Assembly: GCF_020404845.1 (NCBI RefSeq)
Contig: NZ_JAIOJZ010000007.1
Span: forward strand, 1-64,000
Source of the DNA: Streptomyces hyderabadensis
GTDB taxonomy: Bacteria > Actinomycetota > Actinomycetes > Streptomycetales > Streptomycetaceae
Direction: 5' to 3'
DNA length: 64,000 bases
The first letter of the stretch is position 1; each line of letters starts with the position of its first letter. Of the stretch, positions 1 to 8,330 are shown in pieces. A program made the translations under genes and the position numbers. Under the pieces are notes generated by a model. It had not been told where the DNA came from and searched no databases. It saw nothing but the letters and a program-made list of their open reading frames with translations.

Positions 1-73
1 GGCCCCCGCCGCCCCCGGGCGGGGAGCGGCGGGCGCCCGTGCGAAGTGCCGTCGGACAGGACGGAGTTCGGCG

Positions 74-1333
74 TCAGACCGCCGAACCCGCCTTCCACTG
101 GGCCCAGTCCATGTTCCAGCCGTTGAGGCCGTTGTCCGGGGCGATGGTCTTGTCGCCGGTGTTCTGGACGACGACCACGTCACCGATGATGGAGTTGTTG
201 TAGAACCAGGCGCCCGGCGTGTTCGGGTCGCCCGCGCCCTTGGCGTCCTCCAGGCCCACGCAGCCGTGGCTGGTGTTGACGCTGCCGAAGATGCCCTTGC
301 CCCAGTAGTTGCCGTGGATGAAGGTGCCGGAGGTGCTCAGGCGCATGGCGTGCGGCACGTCCTTGATGTCGTACTCGCCCTTGCCGTCGTCGTCGGTGAA
401 GCCGACGGTCGAGCCGTCCATCCGGGTCTCCTTGAACTTCTCGGAGATCACCATCTGGCCTTCGTAGGTCTTGTTCTCCGGGGAGCCGGCGGAGATCGGG
501 ATGGTCTTGACGGTCTTGCCGTCCTGCGTGACCTTCATCTGCTTGGTCTTCGCGTCGACGTAGGAGACCTGGTTGCGGCCGATCTTGAAGGTGACCGTCT
601 TCTGCTGGACGCCGTAGACGCCGTCGGCGCCCTCGACCCCGTCGAGCGCCAGCTTGAGGGTGACGGTCGAGCCCTCCTGCCAGTACTTCTCGGGGCGGCA
701 GTCCATGCGCTGGGTGGAGAACCAGTGGCAGGCGACCTCCTGGCCGCTGCTGCTGTTGACCGTGATGCCCTTCTGGACGGCGGCCTTGTCGGTGATCTGC
801 TTGTCGAAGTTGATCGACACGGGCATGCCGACACCGACGGTCTTGCCGTCGTCCGGGGTGAAGGTCCCGATGAAGCTGTTCTCGGGGGAGACCGTGGTGA
901 ACGACGTGTTCTCGTGGGCGGCGCGGCCCTCGGAGTCCTGCGCGGTCGCCGAGATCTGGTACTTGGTGGCCCGCTCCAGCTGCCCGCTGGGCTTCCAGCT
1001 GGTCTTGTCGGCGGATATCTCGCCCTTGACCTCGGTGCCGTCCGAGGCGGTCATCTTCACCTCGGTCAGCGTGCCCTTGCTCACGGTGACACCGGCGGAG
1101 TTGTTGATGGAGGCGTTGTCCGAGCCGCCCTTGGGCGTGATCTTGATCTGGGCCTCGGACGTCTTCTTGGCCGCCGCTTCGTCGACCTGGGCCTGCGAGG
1201 TCTTGTCCCCACCCCCGGAGGTGTCGGCGTCGCTACTGGAACATGCCGAGAGCACCAGCACACCGCCGAGCAGTGCGGACGCGGCCACCAGGCCCTTGCG
1301 CCGCTTACCGTCCGTCATCACACGCTTCTCCAT
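74..1333 (-). CDS. Lipoprotein L,D-transpeptidase (YkuD domain)
   Basis: 419 aa. The N-terminus is a lipoprotein signal with lipobox LSAC, so the protein should be anchored outside the membrane. Two immunoglobulin-like modules (about residues 55–250) precede a YkuD catalytic domain (about 255–390). The hallmark HGNYW ... SHGCVGL is present, with the nucleophile Cys of the SHGC motif. The family forms 3-3 (meso-DAP to meso-DAP) peptidoglycan cross-links, and the domain order matches actinobacterial Ldt proteins. An internal Met five residues downstream is an alternative start. A hairpin at 1502–1527 separates it from the upstream gene, so it is probably transcribed alone. The exact peptidoglycan role is inferred from family. 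Confidence 0.93.
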   Translation of the reverse strand: MEKRVMTDGKRRKGLVAASALLGGVLVLSACSSSDADTSGGGDKTSQAQVDEAAAKKTSEAQIKITPKGGSDNASINNSAGVTVSKGTLTEVKMTASDGTEVKGEISADKTSWKPSGQLERATKYQISATAQDSEGRAAHENTSFTTVSPENSFIGTFTPDDGKTVGVGMPVSINFDKQITDKAAVQKGITVNSSSGQEVACHWFSTQRMDCRPEKYWQEGSTVTLKLALDGVEGADGVYGVQQKTVTFKIGRNQVSYVDAKTKQMKVTQDGKTVKTIPISAGSPENKTYEGQMVISEKFKETRMDGSTVGFTDDDGKGEYDIKDVPHAMRLSTSGTFIHGNYWGKGIFGSVNTSHGCVGLEDAKGAGDPNTPGAWFYNNSIIGDVVVVQNTGDKTIAPDNGLNGWNMDWAQWKAGSAV

Positions 1334-1501
1334 CGTTGCCGATTCCCGAAACCCCGAGATACCCCGTCAATAACTTTCAACGCTACGACCGGTTCGTCCC
1401 GTTCCACATCGCTCACGGGTGTGGGGCATGCCACGTTTGCCGTCGAAGGCGGGAAGCGGTGCGGGGAGGTGTCGGTCAGTGCGCACCGTGAGACGAGGAA
1501 A

Positions 1502-1527
1502 CCCCGGGCGGCGGTTGCCGCCCGGGG
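1502..1527 (-). terminator. Hairpin terminator after the acidic-protein gene
   Basis: Perfect 11-bp GC stem with loop GGTT, 22 bases beyond the stop codon of the minus-strand gene at 1550–1903. No T-run follows, which is usual for Streptomyces terminators. Confidence 0.7.
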
Positions 1528-1549
1528 TCAGGAATTTCCCCACACCGCG

Positions 1550-1903
1550 TCAGCCGACCGTCATTTCTTCGTCTTCCGGGTCGTTCTCGCCGCCATCATC
1601 CTCGTCGAGGTCCCACTCGGGCGAGTCGGGGTCGTAGTCGATCTGCTCACTGCTCCAGGAGGCCTGCCGCAGCTCGACCCCGGGCACCGCGCCGACCAGG
1701 TCGAACGGGTCCACCAGGTGGGCCAGGGCCTCGGCGGTGTCCTCCGTCACAGCGCGCTCGGAGTCGGCCCGTTCCGCGTCGGACAGCTCGGCGTCGTCGG
1801 CGAGGGACTGCAGGGCGGCCCCGGTGACGGCCTCCTCGTCGTCGACCTCGAGGACCAGCTCGACGCGAATACGTACAAAACGTGATGTCTCAGGAGTGCT
1901 CAT
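1550..1903 (-). CDS. Small acidic conserved hypothetical protein
   Basis: 117 aa if translation starts at the ATG at 1903 (MSTPETSR). The open frame extends further upstream, but that extension reads like non-coding GC-rich shadow sequence. The protein begins with a hydrophobic beta-like stretch, then is strongly acidic, ending in a run of Asp/Glu (DEDDGGENDPEDEE). It has no signal peptide or membrane segment, so it should be cytoplasmic. I recognise no domain. It shares an upstream region with the divergent LADTG protein gene, where a GTGAC-n6-GTGAC site lies. Confidence 0.72.
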   Translation of the reverse strand: MSTPETSRFVRIRVELVLEVDDEEAVTGAALQSLADDAELSDAERADSERAVTEDTAEALAHLVDPFDLVGAVPGVELRQASWSSEQIDYDPDSPEWDLDEDDGGENDPEDEEMTVG

Positions 1904-1930
1904 GCCCGGAGCGTAAGGCCGACGGCTCCC

Positions 1931-1946
1931 GTGACTTTCCTGTGAC
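1931..1946. promoter_or_regulatory. Candidate AfsQ1/GlnR-type box
   Basis: GTGACTTTCCTGTGAC matches GTnAC-n6-GTnAC, the reported AfsQ1 operator pattern (GlnR boxes are similar). It lies between divergent genes starting at 1903 and 2013. By my rough estimate about 0.4 such matches are expected by chance in 64 kb of this composition, so this is a hint only. Confidence 0.35.
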
Positions 1947-2012
1947 CCGCGCCTTTCACTAACATCTGCCCACACGGCCAATTCGCCAGCGCCACAAGGG
2001 GATCGATATTCC

Positions 2013-2342
2013 GTGTCATCCGCTCGCCGTTCCTTGCTGACCGCCGCCGCCGCGGGCGGCCTGCTGTGCGCCCTGTGGTTCGTCCCGTCGGCGAACGCGA
2101 CACCCGAGGCGCCGGTTCTGGAGTCCGCCGCCGCGACCCCGTCCCCGCAGGTCACGGCCCAGGCGAGAGCCGCCTCCGCGGACTCGGCCACGGACACCGC
2201 GGCGTCCGGCGAGGGCACCACCCGGCTGGCCGACACCGGCAGCTTCGACAGCACGCCGTACGTCGTCGGCGGCGCCCTCTGCCTCGGCCTCGGCGCCGGC
2301 TTCGTGGGCTACTCGGTACGCCGGGAACGCCTCGGCCTTTGA
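2013..2342 (+). CDS. Small surface protein with LADTG sorting signal
   Basis: 109 aa with a GTG start. An N-terminal signal peptide (about 1–30, ending SANA) is followed by a Ser/Ala/Thr-rich low-complexity stretch of about 45 residues. The C-terminal sorting signal is LADTG, then a hydrophobic segment (VVGGALCLGLGAGFVGY) and the basic tail RRERLGL. LAxTG is the motif used by actinobacterial class E sortases, so the mature protein is probably only about 50 residues attached to peptidoglycan. No functional domain is visible. Its neighbours (L,D-transpeptidase, acidic protein) fit a cell-envelope setting. Confidence 0.8.
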   Translation: MSSARRSLLTAAAAGGLLCALWFVPSANATPEAPVLESAAATPSPQVTAQARAASADSATDTAASGEGTTRLADTGSFDSTPYVVGGALCLGLGAGFVGYSVRRERLGL

Positions 2343-2388
2343 GAGAACTTGACGTTCTTTTGGACTTCTTGACCCCACGCGCAGGGGC

Positions 2389-2408
2389 CCCGGCAGCACC
2401 CCGCCGGG
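2389..2408. terminator. Weak hairpin between convergent genes
   Basis: CCCGGC/GCCGGG stem with an 8-base loop, between the LADTG gene (ends 2342) and convergent hutH (stop at 2433). A smaller hairpin AGAAC-n5-GTTCT followed by three more T lies at 2344–2361 and could also serve the plus-strand gene. Confidence 0.4.
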
Positions 2409-2432
2409 ACCCCTTCGGCACGTCACGGACGG

Positions 2433-3977
2433 CTAGCGCAGCGGTCCCGTGACCGTCTCCGCCGCCGCGACCAGGTGCCCGGCACGCACGAAGGCGTCCG
2501 CCGCGGCGAGGTCGGGCGCCAGGTGCCGGTCCGGTCCCGGCCCCGCCACCCCGGCCGCCCGTACGGCGTCGATGACGGCCTGCGAGGCGGGCGCCGGGGT
2601 CAGCCCCTCGCGCAGCTGGATCGCGCGCGTGGCGGCGTACAGCTCGACGGCGATCACGCGGGCCAGGTTGTCGACGGCCGTGCGCAGCTTGCGCGCCGCC
2701 GACCAGCCCATGGACACGTGGTCCTCCTGCATCGCGGAGGACGGGATGGAGTCGGCGGAGGCCGGCACGGCGAGCCGCTTCAGCTCGCCGACCAGGGCGG
2801 CCTGCGTGTACTGGGCGATCATCAGGCCGGAGTCGACACCCGCGTCGTCGGCGAGGAACGGCGGCAGGCCGTGGCTGCGGTTCTTGTCCAGGAGCCGGTC
2901 GGTGCGCCGCTCGGCGATGGAGCCGAGGTCGGCGACGGCGACGGCGAGGAAGTCCAGGACGTAGGCGACCGGGGCGCCGTGGAAGTTGCCGTTGGACTCC
3001 ACCCGGCCGTCGGGCAGGACGACCGGGTTGTCCACCGCCGCGGCCAGCTCGCGCTCGGCGACGAGCCCGGCGTGGGCCATGGTGTCGCGTCCGGCGCCCG
3101 CGACCTGCGGGGCGCAGCGCACCGAGTAGGCGTCCTGGACGCGGGGGGCGTCGTCCTGGTGGTGCCCGGTCAGGCCCGAGCCCTTGAGCACGGCGGCCAT
3201 GTTGGCGGCGCTGGCGGCCTGCCCCGGGTGCGGGCGGATGGCGTGCAGCTCGGGGGCGAGCACCTTGTCGGTGCCGAGCAGGGCCTCCAGGGTCAGGGCG
3301 GCGGTGATGTCGGCCGACTTGTAGAGGGTGTCGAGGTCGGCGAGGGCCATGACCAGCATGCCGAGCATGCCGTCGGTGCCGTTGAGGAGGGCGAGGCCCT
3401 CCTTCTCGCGCAGCTCGACCGGGGCGATCCCGTGCGCGGCGAGCAGCTCGCCGGCGGGCCGTACGGTGCCGTCGGGGCCCTCGGCGTCGCCCTCGCCCAT
3501 GAGGGTCAGCGCGCAGTGCGACAGCGGGGCGAGGTCGCCGGAGCAGCCCAGCGAGCCGTACTCGTGCACGACCGGGGTGATCCCGGCGTTGAGCACGTCG
3601 GCCATGGTCTGCGCGACCTCGGGGCGGACCCCGGTGTGGCCGGAGCAGACGGTCTTCAGCCGCAGGAACATCAGTGCCCGGACCACCTCGCGCTCCACGC
3701 GCGGGCCCATTCCGGCGGCGTGCGAGCGGACGATGTTGCGCTGCAGCTGCGCCCGCAGGTCCGGGCTGATGTGCCGGGTCGCCAGGGCGCCGAAGCCGGT
3801 GCTCACGCCGTACACGGGGTCCGGCTTGGCGGCCAGCGCGTCCACGATGGAGCGGGCCGCGGCGAGGGCCGCCACCGCCTCCTCGGAAAGCTCGATCCGG
3901 GCGCCCGCGCGCGCCACGGCGAGAACGTCGGACGCGCTGACCCCCGACGTCCCCACCACCACAGTGTGCATATCCAT
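2433..3977 (-). CDS. hutH: Histidine ammonia-lyase
   Basis: 514 aa. It deaminates L-histidine to urocanate and ammonium, the first step of histidine catabolism, in the cytoplasm. The MIO prosthetic-group tripeptide appears as C-S-G in GSLGCSGDLAPL (about residue 144), the form I recall for Streptomyces HutH. Other family motifs are YGVSTGFG, GLALLNGTDGMLG, QDAYSVRC and SSAMQEDHVSMGW. The start MDMHTVV was chosen because it matches the remembered N-terminus of Streptomyces HutH; an upstream in-frame GTG at 4028 would add 17 residues. No Shine-Dalgarno is evident at this start. The other hut genes are not adjacent, which is usual in Streptomyces. Confidence 0.96.
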   Translation of the reverse strand: MDMHTVVVGTSGVSASDVLAVARAGARIELSEEAVAALAAARSIVDALAAKPDPVYGVSTGFGALATRHISPDLRAQLQRNIVRSHAAGMGPRVEREVVRALMFLRLKTVCSGHTGVRPEVAQTMADVLNAGITPVVHEYGSLGCSGDLAPLSHCALTLMGEGDAEGPDGTVRPAGELLAAHGIAPVELREKEGLALLNGTDGMLGMLVMALADLDTLYKSADITAALTLEALLGTDKVLAPELHAIRPHPGQAASAANMAAVLKGSGLTGHHQDDAPRVQDAYSVRCAPQVAGAGRDTMAHAGLVAERELAAAVDNPVVLPDGRVESNGNFHGAPVAYVLDFLAVAVADLGSIAERRTDRLLDKNRSHGLPPFLADDAGVDSGLMIAQYTQAALVGELKRLAVPASADSIPSSAMQEDHVSMGWSAARKLRTAVDNLARVIAVELYAATRAIQLREGLTPAPASQAVIDAVRAAGVAGPGPDRHLAPDLAAADAFVRAGHLVAAAETVTGPLR

Positions 3978-4064
3978 ATTCAGGAGCGTACGCAGTGAAT
4001 TCGATGATGTCACGAGGGGATGTGTCACGGATGCCTGCGCGCTGCGCCCCTTACCGGCCGGATG

Positions 4065-5213
4065 TCACGGCGAGTGCCGCCCGCGGAACCGCCGGCGCTC
4101 CCCGTCCTCCTCCCGGGAGGGCTCGTCCGCGAGCCGCACCACGGGGTCGTCCGGCCCCTCGCGCCCGGCGACGACCGGCCAGGCCGCCCGCTCCGCCTTG
4201 GCGCGGTACTGGGCGGCGTCCGCGAGCCGGAACAGCCGGCGGGCGGAGCGGACCGGCCCGACCGGATCCTCCGTGGACGCGACCCCGCAGGCCACGCCGT
4301 CCCCCAGCTCCAGCTCGGCCGCCCGGCGGCACAGCTCCTCGGCCGCCTTGACCACCGCGTCGGCGGGCGGCCCGACCGCGAGCAGACAGAACTCGTCCCC
4401 GCCGAGCCGCGCCGCCAGCGCTCCCGGCAGCATCGCCCCGCACAGCGACAGGACCGACCCGAACCGCTCCAGGAGCCGGTCCCCGACCGCGTGCCCGTGC
4501 GTGTCGTTCACCCGCTTGAGGCCGTTCAGGTCGCAGACGACGAGGCTGACGACGACCGCCTCCTCCCGGTGTCGCTCGACGGCCTCGTCCAGCGCGGAGT
4601 CGACGGCGCGGCGGTTGGCGAGCCCGGTGAGCGCGTCCGTGTACGCGAGCCGCCTGACCTCCTCGAGGCGTTCGCTCTGCGCGATCCCGGCCGCGACGAC
4701 GGACGCCAGTACGGTGGCGAAGTCGGCGTCGGCCCGCTCGAAGACCCGCTCCCCCACCGGCCGGGCCACGTACAGCTCGCCCCAGGCCCGCCCGTGCAGC
4801 ACGATCGGCGCGACCACGCAGCAGCCGCGGCCCCGGCGGCGCAGGGCGGCGACGCGCTGGTGGACGTAGCCGGGACGCCCGGCGGCGGGCCCCTCGGCCG
4901 TCTCGACCCAGGCGTCGGGCTCGCCGCCGCCGGCCCAGCGCTCGTGCAGGAACTCGGTGATCTCCGCGAACTGGTGCACGGGGTAGGACTCGTTCTCGGG
5001 GAACTCCTCCTCGTCCTCGGCCCGCCGCCCGACGTTCACCAGCACCCGCAGGCGGCCCAGCTCCCGTTCCCACACCGACAGCGCGGCGAAGCTGCCGCCG
5101 AGCGCCAGGCATCCGCCGACGGCCGCCGCCCGCCACGCCTCACGCGCGCTCTGCGCGGCGGCCATCCCCTGCGCAAGCGCCACCACGGCCGCGAGCCGCC
5201 TGTCGTCACCCAT
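4065..5213 (-). CDS. GAF-GGDEF diguanylate cyclase
   Basis: 382 aa, soluble. The N-terminal half (about 1–190) looks like a GAF sensor domain. The C-terminal half is a GGDEF domain starting at AYTDALTGLANRRA, with the intact active-site loop RLGGDEF and the metal-binding DLNGLKRVND segment. It should therefore make cyclic di-GMP from two GTP. An RxxD inhibitory site is not evident before GGDEF. It resembles the CdgE-type (GAF-GGDEF) enzymes of Streptomyces, but that assignment is from memory. A GTG one codon upstream is an equally possible start. Adenylate cyclase lies 2 kb away. Confidence 0.9.
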   Translation of the reverse strand: MGDDRRLAAVVALAQGMAAAQSAREAWRAAAVGGCLALGGSFAALSVWERELGRLRVLVNVGRRAEDEEEFPENESYPVHQFAEITEFLHERWAGGGEPDAWVETAEGPAAGRPGYVHQRVAALRRRGRGCCVVAPIVLHGRAWGELYVARPVGERVFERADADFATVLASVVAAGIAQSERLEEVRRLAYTDALTGLANRRAVDSALDEAVERHREEAVVVSLVVCDLNGLKRVNDTHGHAVGDRLLERFGSVLSLCGAMLPGALAARLGGDEFCLLAVGPPADAVVKAAEELCRRAAELELGDGVACGVASTEDPVGPVRSARRLFRLADAAQYRAKAERAAWPVVAGREGPDDPVVRLADEPSREEDGERRRFRGRHSP

Positions 5214-5308
5214 CACTCCAGGCTAGGGAAATTTACGAAGAAACGTTACTCAAACGGGGCGAACCGGGCGATCATCTGCGGCTCGCGCGTTCGCCTCGCG
5301 CGGTCGGC

Positions 5309-6109
5309 TCACTCGCCCGGCCACCGCGGCGCCCGCTTCTCGTTGAACGCCGCCACGCCCTCCGCGCGGTCGCCCGAGAACGCCACCGACCGCCATGCCG
5401 CGTCCTCGACCTCCAGGCCCGCCCGCAGGTCGAGTCCGTGCCCGAGGCGCAGTGCGCGCTTGGCCGCCCGCAGCCCCACCGGCGAGTTGGCGGCCATCCG
5501 GGAGGCCAGCTCCAGCGCCTCCTCCCGGTCCCGCCCCTGCTCCACCAGCTGGTCCACGAGTCCCAGCTCGCGCGCCTCCCCGGCCGCCACCCGCCGTGCC
5601 GTGAACACCAGCTCGGCGGCGCGCGCCGCCCCCACCCGGCGCGGCAGCAGCTGGGTACCGCCGCCGCCCGGGATCACCCCGACCGACACCTCCGGCAGCC
5701 CCACCACGGCCGTACGGTCGGCCACGATCACGTCGCACGACAGCGCCAGCTCGAACCCGCCGCCCAGCGCGAACCCGTGCACGGCCGCCACCGTCGGCAC
5801 CGGCAGCTCCAGCACCGCGGTGTACGCCCCCCGCGCCACCGGCCGCTGCCGCAGCAGGTCGGCGTCGGAGAAGGAGTTGCGCTCCTTGAGGTCCGCCCCG
5901 ACGCAGAACGCCCGCTCGTGCGTCGAGGTCAGCACCACCACCCGCACGTCCCGGTCCTCGCCCAGTGCCGCGCAGGCCGCGCTCAGGGACTGGGCCATCG
6001 CGGTGGAGACGGCGTTCATGGCCTTCGGCCGGTCGAGCGCGAGCTCCGCGACGTGCCCCTCCGCGTGCCGCCGCACCAGGACGAACTCTCCGAACCGCTC
6101 CTCGCTCAT
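5309..6109 (-). CDS. Enoyl-CoA hydratase/isomerase family protein
   Basis: 266 aa crotonase-fold protein. Oxyanion-hole motifs are AFCVGADLKE and HGFALGGGFELAL, and the catalytic Glu region is GLPEVSVGVIPGGGGTQ. It should hydrate 2-enoyl-CoA in fatty-acid or short-chain acyl-CoA breakdown; exact substrate is unknown. The ATG at 6109 sits 12 bases downstream of a GTTAA-n6-TTAAC palindrome, so transcription is probably controlled by an AccR-like TetR repressor. That fits the nearby acyl-CoA carboxylase genes. Confidence 0.92.
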   Translation of the reverse strand: MSEERFGEFVLVRRHAEGHVAELALDRPKAMNAVSTAMAQSLSAACAALGEDRDVRVVVLTSTHERAFCVGADLKERNSFSDADLLRQRPVARGAYTAVLELPVPTVAAVHGFALGGGFELALSCDVIVADRTAVVGLPEVSVGVIPGGGGTQLLPRRVGAARAAELVFTARRVAAGEARELGLVDQLVEQGRDREEALELASRMAANSPVGLRAAKRALRLGHGLDLRAGLEVEDAAWRSVAFSGDRAEGVAAFNEKRAPRWPGE

Positions 6110-6121
6110 GACACCCTCCGG

Positions 6122-6137
6122 GTTAACGCGTGTTAAC
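6122..6137. promoter_or_regulatory. Candidate AccR-type operator
   Basis: GTTAACGCGTGTTAAC is an exact match to GTTAA-n6-TTAAC, which I recall as the AccR box (TetR regulator of short-chain acyl-CoA metabolism in S. avermitilis). It lies 12 bp before the start of the enoyl-CoA hydratase gene. AT-rich palindromes are rare in this DNA. Confidence 0.65.
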
Positions 6138-6324
6138 AAGGTCGACGGCCCGATCATCGCAGGCGGATACGCGCGGGGGAAGGCCGGACCCGCCCGCATC
6201 GCGCACCGGTCACCGCCCACCCGTTCGAGTGACATGCGAGCGACCGCCGTACCCCGGCCCGTGGCAGACCGTAGCCTCGCTCCGCCACGGCGCGGCGGGG
6301 GCGCGGGCGGACCGGGGAGGAATC

Positions 6325-6996
6325 ATGACGACGACCGGCACACCGACTCGGCCGCGGTACGCGTGGGGCGGTCGCGGCCGGCACCGCCGTCCCCGCCCCC
6401 GCAAGGTACTGCTGGCCGCCGGCGGCCTCGCCCTGGCGGCGGGTGCGCTGAGCGTCGTACGCCTGGTGCCCGGGCCCGGTGCCGATCCGGGGGGCTTCGG
6501 CGCCGAGGCGGGGCCGCGGGTGGAGGGCGGAGGCCCGGGCACGGCCCGGGACCGGGCGACGGCGCCCGCGGTCACCGGCGGTGGACCGTCCGGCGCGAGC
6601 CCTTCGGCGACCTCGGCCATGGGCGGCCTGAGCGGCTCCCCCGCGCCGGGCCCCGTACCCGGTCCGCCGTCCGGACCGTCCGCGAGCGGCCCGGCGGGCC
6701 CGCTGCCCGCCGCCACGACCGGGCCGGGCGGCCCCGACGGGCGGAGTCCGGGAGGAGGCGGAAAGGACCCGCGGGAAGGGGCGGGAGAAGGGGATCAGCG
6801 GGAGGACACCGGCGGCCGGGCTCCGGCCCCGGGGACGCCGCAGCCGACGCGGTCCGACCGCCCCGCATCGCCGTCCGCGCCGGTCCCGCCGCCGGACCGC
6901 GGCACACCACCGACGCACGGCCCGGAGCCGGAACCCGACGATCCGGGCCTGTGCGTGCCGGTCATCGGCCTCTGCGTGGACCTGCTCCACGGCTGA
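6325..6996 (+). CDS. Membrane-anchored Pro/Gly-rich protein
   Basis: 223 aa. The ATG has a strong ribosome-binding site (GGGAGG, 5 bases upstream). A basic N-terminus (about 1–28) is followed by one hydrophobic segment (VLLAAGGLALAAGALSVVRLV), then about 150 residues of Pro, Gly, Ser and Thr low-complexity sequence. A short conserved-looking tail, GLCVPVIGLCVDLLHG, contains two cysteines that could form a disulfide outside the cell. Topology suggests a single-pass anchor with an extracellular stalk. I recognise no domain. It is convergent with the adenylate cyclase gene. Confidence 0.75.
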   Translation: MTTTGTPTRPRYAWGGRGRHRRPRPRKVLLAAGGLALAAGALSVVRLVPGPGADPGGFGAEAGPRVEGGGPGTARDRATAPAVTGGGPSGASPSATSAMGGLSGSPAPGPVPGPPSGPSASGPAGPLPAATTGPGGPDGRSPGGGGKDPREGAGEGDQREDTGGRAPAPGTPQPTRSDRPASPSAPVPPPDRGTPPTHGPEPEPDDPGLCVPVIGLCVDLLHG

Positions 6997-7050
6997 CGGA
7001 CGACGGCCGCGGTCCACGACGACTCGCACCCGCGCCCCACGACGGCCCAC

Positions 7051-7073
7051 GGCCGCGGTCCACGACCGCGGCC
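7051..7073. terminator. Bidirectional hairpin terminator
   Basis: Perfect 9-bp stem GGCCGCGGT/ACCGCGGCC with loop CCACG, between convergent genes ending at 6996 (+) and 7073 (−). A 17-base copy of its left side occurs also at about 7004, so the spacer carries a short direct repeat. Confidence 0.7.
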
Positions 7074-8215
7074 TACGACTCCCCGCCGCCGTCCCGGCGC
7101 GTGAGCAGCCACGGTTCGACCACGCCCAGACCGCGCACCGGGCGCTGCCACATCGGCTGCAGCGCGAAGCGGTACACCGGCGGCTCCTCGCCCTCCTTCT
7201 CCGCCGCGGCGGCCTCCTCCGCCGCCGCGGCCTCCGAGGCGGGGGCGTCCCGGGTGCGGATCAGCTCCTCCGCGAACGCGGTGTCGACGAGGACGGCGTC
7301 CTTGGGGGCTATCGAGGTGAGCCGGGAGGCCAGGTTGACGGTGGTGCCGAAGACGTCGCCCATCCGGGTGGTGACCGTGCCGAAGGCGATGCCGACGCGC
7401 AGTTCCGGCATGGTCTCGTCGTTGGCCATGGTCTCGATGAGCCGCAGGGCGATCTCGGCGGCCGTACCGGCGTCGTCGGCGGCGTAGAGCACCTCGTCGC
7501 CGAGGGTCTTGACCAGCCGTCCGCCGCGCGCGGCCACCAGGTCGGCGGAGGTGGTCTCGAAGGCCTCGACCAGCTCGCCCAGCTCCTCCTCCTCCATCCG
7601 CCGGGTCAGCCGGGTGAAGCCGACCAGGTCCGCGAAGCCGACGGCGAGCCGCCGGTCCACCATCTCCTCGTCGTCCCCGGCCTGGATGACCCGGCCGGCC
7701 GAGGCGGCGAGCTGGCGCCGCCAGACGTAGACGAGGAACTCCTGCAGCTCGGGCAGGAGCAGCTCGACGATCGGGTACGTCACCTCGGTACGGGTCATCC
7801 CCGGCTCCGGGGGCTCGGTCAGGCCCTCCAGGAAGGAGTCGATCTGCCACTCGGCCAACCGGGCGGTGGTCTGGCCCGTGGACCGGGCGACCTGGACGGC
7901 CATCGCCTCGCTGAGCAGCCCCGCCTCCACCAGACCGGCCAGCCGCCTGAGGGCCAGGACGTCGGCCTCGGTGAGCGCCTTGGCCTGGCCGATGTCGGCG
8001 AAGCCCATGGCCCGCCAGAACCGGGAGGCCAGCTCCATGGAGACGCCCGCGCTGCGGGCGGCCTGGAAGGGGGTGTAGCGGCGCTCGGCGCCCAGGATGA
8101 GCCCTTCCAGGCGTAGCGCGAGCGGGTCCTCGCCGGGGTCGGCGGAGTCCGGGGCGGGCTCGGGGTCCACCCGGCCGTCCCCGTCCGCGCCGGAGCCGGT
8201 GTCGTCGACGGTCAC
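7073..8215 (-). CDS. cya: Adenylate cyclase, class III
   Basis: 380 aa with a GTG start; length equals the known S. coelicolor enzyme as I recall it. An N-terminal region of about 190 residues with a MerR-like helical look (YTPFQAARSAGVS) precedes a class III cyclase domain: VGFADLVGFTRLT (metal-binding Asp), GGRLVKTLGDEVLYA (second metal Asp and substrate segment) and GDVFGTTVNLASRLTS (the conserved Asn and Arg). It makes cAMP from ATP in the cytoplasm. An Ala/Glu-rich insertion lies near the C-terminus. It is divergent from birA only indirectly; both read leftward with a 115-bp gap. Confidence 0.93.
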   Translation of the reverse strand: MTVDDTGSGADGDGRVDPEPAPDSADPGEDPLALRLEGLILGAERRYTPFQAARSAGVSMELASRFWRAMGFADIGQAKALTEADVLALRRLAGLVEAGLLSEAMAVQVARSTGQTTARLAEWQIDSFLEGLTEPPEPGMTRTEVTYPIVELLLPELQEFLVYVWRRQLAASAGRVIQAGDDEEMVDRRLAVGFADLVGFTRLTRRMEEEELGELVEAFETTSADLVAARGGRLVKTLGDEVLYAADDAGTAAEIALRLIETMANDETMPELRVGIAFGTVTTRMGDVFGTTVNLASRLTSIAPKDAVLVDTAFAEELIRTRDAPASEAAAAEEAAAAEKEGEEPPVYRFALQPMWQRPVRGLGVVEPWLLTRRDGGGES

Positions 8216-8330
8216 GCCTGTTGCCTTTCCGATCTGCCGCGGTCAGGTTCGACCGGCCCCAACTTTACGTCAGGTGTGCCCCAGCTCACTCCCGTGCGGC
8301 CCGCACTCCGAGCGTGCCCCGGGGCCCGGC

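Noticed and set aside
1..73. Start of window as a gene end
   Set aside because: Only 73 bp past the transpeptidase stop; no supported frame.
4009..4028. Two GTCAC half-sites upstream of hutH
   Set aside because: Spacing is 10 bases, not the 6 of AfsQ1/GlnR boxes.
4065..5213. GGDEF protein might be degenerate
   Set aside because: The RLGGDEF loop and metal Asp are intact.
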